From assembly GCA_016234955.1 (NCBI GenBank), contig JACRNN010000170.1, forward strand, positions 1 through 6,502: DNA of 6,502 nucleotides, written 5' to 3'. The notes beneath the pieces were generated by a model. It searched no databases, was not told the origin of the DNA, and was given only the letters and a program-made list of their open reading frames with translations. A program made the position numbers and the translations under genes. How positions within the stretch are numbered: position 1 is the stretch's first letter; each line of letters begins with the position of its first letter. Positions 4,706 through 6,502 of the stretch are shown piece by piece. Origin of the DNA: Deltaproteobacteria bacterium. GTDB taxonomy: Bacteria > Desulfobacterota > GWC2-55-46.

Positions 4706-5893
4706 ATGAAGAGAAAACTGCTTGCGTTGATGCTGGGCCTTGGTCTGATCTACCCTGTGGCCGCGGGGGCGGAGGTGAAGGACGCCCTTCTGCAGAAGCT
4801 CGTGGAAAAGGGGACGCTGAGCGCGCAGGAGGCCGAGGCCATAGAGTCCAGGAAGGTGGAGCTCCCGGCGGCCTTGAAGGGGCTGAGTATCGGCGGGGTC
4901 GCCTTTTTCGACTACTCCTTCGGACAGACCGGGGGGGCGACCAAGACGAACTACAACAGGTTCACCCTCCAGCGGGGGTACTTGAACGTAGTGGACGAGG
5001 TCACCCCGTGGCTGAAGGTCAGGATAACGCCGGACATCAAGTCGAGCTCCACGGCCACAGGCGACTATACCGTAAGGATGAAGTACCTTTACGCGGACCT
5101 CTCAGCGCAGGACTTCGGGCCGCTGACAAACAACGCCCTGAGGGTAGGCCTCGAGCACACGCCGTTCCTGGACTTTGAGGAGTCCATGAACGGGTACAGG
5201 ATGCAGGGGTCGATGTTCCAGGATAAAAGGGGCCTTATAACATCTTCAGACCCCGGGGTCAGCGTGCTCGGCAACTTCGGCGGGAAGCTTTCCAGGGAGC
5301 AGGTGGATGAGGTGGGGAACTCCAGCTACTCAGGCAGGTACGGGACCTATCATATAGGTTTGTATAACGGAGGCGGGTACGGCTCTACGACGGAGAACAA
5401 CCAGAATAAGTCGGTTGAGGGCAGGCTCACCGTAAGGCCGCTGCCCGACATGCTCCCCGGGCTCCAGCTCACCTACTTCGGGGTAAGCGGCAAGGGCGAC
5501 GCGAACGAATCCGCCACCGGCAGGGCCCAGACATGGACGAACAACACGGGCCTCCTCAGCTATCAGTACAAATACCTCACGGCCTCAGCCGAGTACTACG
5601 CCGGCAAAGGGAGCTTCGGCGGAGACACTACGAGCGCGAAGGAAAAGAACGGCTATTCGCTCTTCGGAAAATTCACGGTGCCGATGTACGACAGGGTCGC
5701 GCTCTTTGTTAGGTACGACACGCTCGACCCCAACAAGGACGTCTCCAACGACAAGATAAGGACGACTATCGGAGGGGTGAGCTATAAGATACACGGCAAC
5801 AACTACCTCGTAGCCGCATACGAGAAGACCCACGACCAGACTAAGACCGTGGACGACAAGAAGGGGCAGGTGGTGCTCCAGCTCGCCTTTTAA
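4706..5893 (+). CDS. Outer-membrane beta-barrel porin (phosphate-selective type suspected)
   Basis: From ATG 4706 the protein is 395 aa. It begins with a classical signal peptide, MKRKLLALMLGLGLIYPVAA followed by GA, probably cut before E23. A short helical stretch (VKDALLQKLVEKGTLSAQEAEAIES, about 24-48) follows, common at the N-terminus of delta-proteobacterial-style porins. From about 60 on, alternating aromatic and polar strands such as GVAFFDYSFG, NRFTLQRGYLNV and LKVRITPDI indicate a beta-barrel, ending VVLQLAF with the C-terminal Phe recognised by the Bam machinery. Length and N-terminal strands fit OprO/OprP-like or general putative porins. Phosphate is only suggested by the neighbouring PHO boxes and psiE. 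The open frame extends back to ATG 4517, but that 63-codon extension runs through a repeat and would hide the signal peptide, while AAGGAGGA precedes 4706. Confidence 0.88.
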   Translation: MKRKLLALMLGLGLIYPVAAGAEVKDALLQKLVEKGTLSAQEAEAIESRKVELPAALKGLSIGGVAFFDYSFGQTGGATKTNYNRFTLQRGYLNVVDEVTPWLKVRITPDIKSSSTATGDYTVRMKYLYADLSAQDFGPLTNNALRVGLEHTPFLDFEESMNGYRMQGSMFQDKRGLITSSDPGVSVLGNFGGKLSREQVDEVGNSSYSGRYGTYHIGLYNGGGYGSTTENNQNKSVEGRLTVRPLPDMLPGLQLTYFGVSGKGDANESATGRAQTWTNNTGLLSYQYKYLTASAEYYAGKGSFGGDTTSAKEKNGYSLFGKFTVPMYDRVALFVRYDTLDPNKDVSNDKIRTTIGGVSYKIHGNNYLVAAYEKTHDQTKTVDDKKGQVVLQLAF

Positions 5894-5960
5894 GGTTTCC
5901 TTCGGGGTCTGATTAAGCGCGGCTTGCTCCGCGGCGGTTCATTCACATGCCTAACAACGG

Positions 5961-5993
5961 TTTTACGGGGGGCTGACAGACCCCCCCGTAAAA
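5961..5993. terminator. Strong hairpin downstream of the porin gene
   Basis: TTTTACGGGGGG (5961-5972) pairs perfectly with CCCCCCGTAAAA (5982-5993) around a nine-base loop. It is the first of three hairpins after the porin stop. The A/T part lies within the stem rather than as a free U-tract, so it is a probable 3'-end or bidirectional terminator-like structure, not a textbook one. Confidence 0.5.
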
Positions 5994-5995
5994 AA

Positions 5996-6019
5996 CCCGG
6001 CCCTGCCAAAAGGGACGGG
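5996..6019. terminator. Second hairpin downstream of the porin gene
   Basis: CCCG (5996-5999) and CCCT (6001-6004) pair with AGGG (6011-6014) and CGGG (6016-6019), with one mismatch inside the stem. It is followed by CTCTTCATCC, only moderately U-rich in RNA. It probably contributes to transcript 3'-end formation. Confidence 0.35.
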
Positions 6020-6036
6020 CTCTTCATCCAGCCTCC

Positions 6037-6064
6037 GGGGGCGGAAGCGCCATCTTCCGCCCCC
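6037..6064. terminator. Third hairpin downstream of the porin gene
   Basis: GGGGGCGGAAG (6037-6047) pairs perfectly with CTTCCGCCCCC (6054-6064) around CGCCAT, followed by ACCTTTG. The 11-bp GC-rich stem is strong, the U-tract weak. With the two preceding hairpins it likely separates the porin transcript from the gene at 6488. Confidence 0.45.
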
Positions 6065-6090
6065 ACCTTTGAAAAACGGCGGAGGCGATG

Positions 6091-6131
6091 AATATGTATG
6101 GCGTGCGAGAGGCCAGCGGCTTGGGCTCAGG
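6091..6131 (+). repeat. Diverged REP-like repeat copy
   Basis: AATATGTATGGCGTGCGAGA (6091-6110) and the following GGCCAGCGGCTTGGGCTCAG align with the minus-strand reading of the copy at 4561-4611 (AACATGCATAGCGAGCGAGA, then GGCCCGCGGCTT). Transitions such as C to T in the head suggest an old, decayed copy. Confidence 0.55.
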
Positions 6132-6204
6132 CGGCAAACGAGCGGATCGTTAAAAAATAAACCTTATGCTTGCGGCGTTTGAAGTCATCTGGTATGGTTG
6201 AATT

Positions 6205-6254
6205 GAACATGCATAGCGAGCGTATTCCCCGCAACTTGCCGCGGGGAGCTTCAA
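6205..6254 (+). repeat. REP-like repeat, single-hairpin copy
   Basis: The copy runs from GAACATGCATAGCGAGCG (6205-6222) through the hairpin TTCCCCGC (6225-6232) ... GCGGGGAGC (6241-6249) to CTTCAA at 6249-6254. It looks like a short, one-hairpin form of the repeat. It is followed by ATGTATGGCTTGCG (6256-6269) and a CCGGGCCCGG palindrome (6270-6279), which may be debris of a further copy. Confidence 0.8.
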
Positions 6255-6307
6255 GATGTATGGCTTGCGCCGGGCCCGGCGGCGTTGCCGGAAAGAGCGT
6301 CAAAAAT

Positions 6308-6424
6308 GAACATGCATAGCGAGCGCATTCCCCGCAGCTTGCTGCTGGGTCAAGCGAGCGAATAGCAATATATACTCCCTTATATGTCGAAGATTCCCCA
6401 CAGCTTGCCGCGGGGAGCTTCAAC
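6308..6424 (+). repeat. REP-like repeat, complete two-hairpin copy
   Basis: The head GAACATGCATAGCGAGCG (6308-6325) leads to hairpin 1 (ATTCCCCGCAGCTTGCTGCTGGG), then GCGAGCGAAT (6354-6363), a 24-base AT-rich spacer, and hairpin 2, in which GAAGATTCCCC (6389-6399) faces GGGGAGCTTC (6412-6421). The distance from CATAGCG to hairpin 2 is 73 bases; in the copy that broke the response regulator it is 72. The region 6065-6487 otherwise shows no gene. Confidence 0.8.
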
Positions 6425-6487
6425 CCTCCCCGGGCTTGGAAGCCGCTGGGGTTTCAGAACGTCAAAAAAAAAGATAACGGAGAAGAG

Positions 6488-6502
6488 ATGAAAATGAAAA
6501 AA
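6488..6502 (+). CDS. Start of a downstream gene, 3' partial
   Basis: ATG at 6488 opens a frame reading MKMKK to the window end, preceded by GGAG at 6479-6482 with five-base spacing. A basic Met-Lys-rich start suggests a signal peptide, so an exported protein is likely. ATG 6494 is an alternative start. The Pho-like neighbourhood makes a phosphate-binding protein (PstS) conceivable, but nothing in five codons shows it. Confidence 0.55.

Noticed and set aside
6127..6423. Minus-strand 98-codon frame containing repeated cysteine and RYAC-like peptides
   Set aside because: It is simply translation of the REP-like repeats (LPAASCGE, RYACS), which produce similar spurious peptides wherever they occur; there is no ribosome-binding site.

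Overview
The window looks like a chromosomal stretch from a Gram-negative, respiring, probably environmental bacterium. It encodes an outer-membrane beta-barrel porin with a signal peptide and a C-terminal phenylalanine, a haem-c lipoprotein, and a chromate-type transporter. It also carries several families of short palindromic repeats. I cannot place the organism firmly; the gene set and repeat style remind me of Nitrospirota or former Deltaproteobacteria, but that is an impression. All convincing genes are on the + strand.

Layout: (1) Positions 2-645 hold a type II toxin-antitoxin pair, a ribbon-helix-helix antitoxin cut by the window edge followed by a PIN-domain toxin. (2) Positions 646-1036 are non-coding, with a nested inverted repeat (673-763) and one arm of a diverged short repeat. 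(3) Positions 1037-3259 hold a PadR-type regulator behind its own promoter and operator-like dyad, a gap with the second short repeat, then a monohaem lipoprotein overlapping a full-length ChrA transporter. (4) Positions 3324-6487 look like a piece of a phosphate-starvation (Pho) regulon: a PsiE-family membrane protein, a PhoB/OmpR-like response regulator destroyed by insertions, a four-cysteine small protein and a porin. Two stretches match the PHO-box layout (7-bp units every 11 bp, about 10 bp upstream of a -10 box), one before psiE and one before the cysteine protein. (5) Positions 5894-6487 contain three hairpins and several copies of a palindromic repeat. Gene 6488 onward just begins at the window edge.

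The most striking structure is a double nested insertion. The response-regulator frame is split after codon 22 by a roughly 270-bp insertion bounded by TTCAAC on both sides. Inside that insertion sits a 154-bp element with 16-bp terminal inverted repeats (one mismatch), flanked by the 6-bp duplication CTTAGG. Removing the inner element restores a hairpin of the outer repeat. The outer repeat has the same two-hairpin architecture as an intact copy at 6308-6424. Removing the outer repeat restores a continuous receiver-domain reading frame. The regulator therefore appears to have been inactivated by a mobile REP-like element that was itself later hit by a MITE-like element, while the PHO boxes of the neighbouring genes remain.
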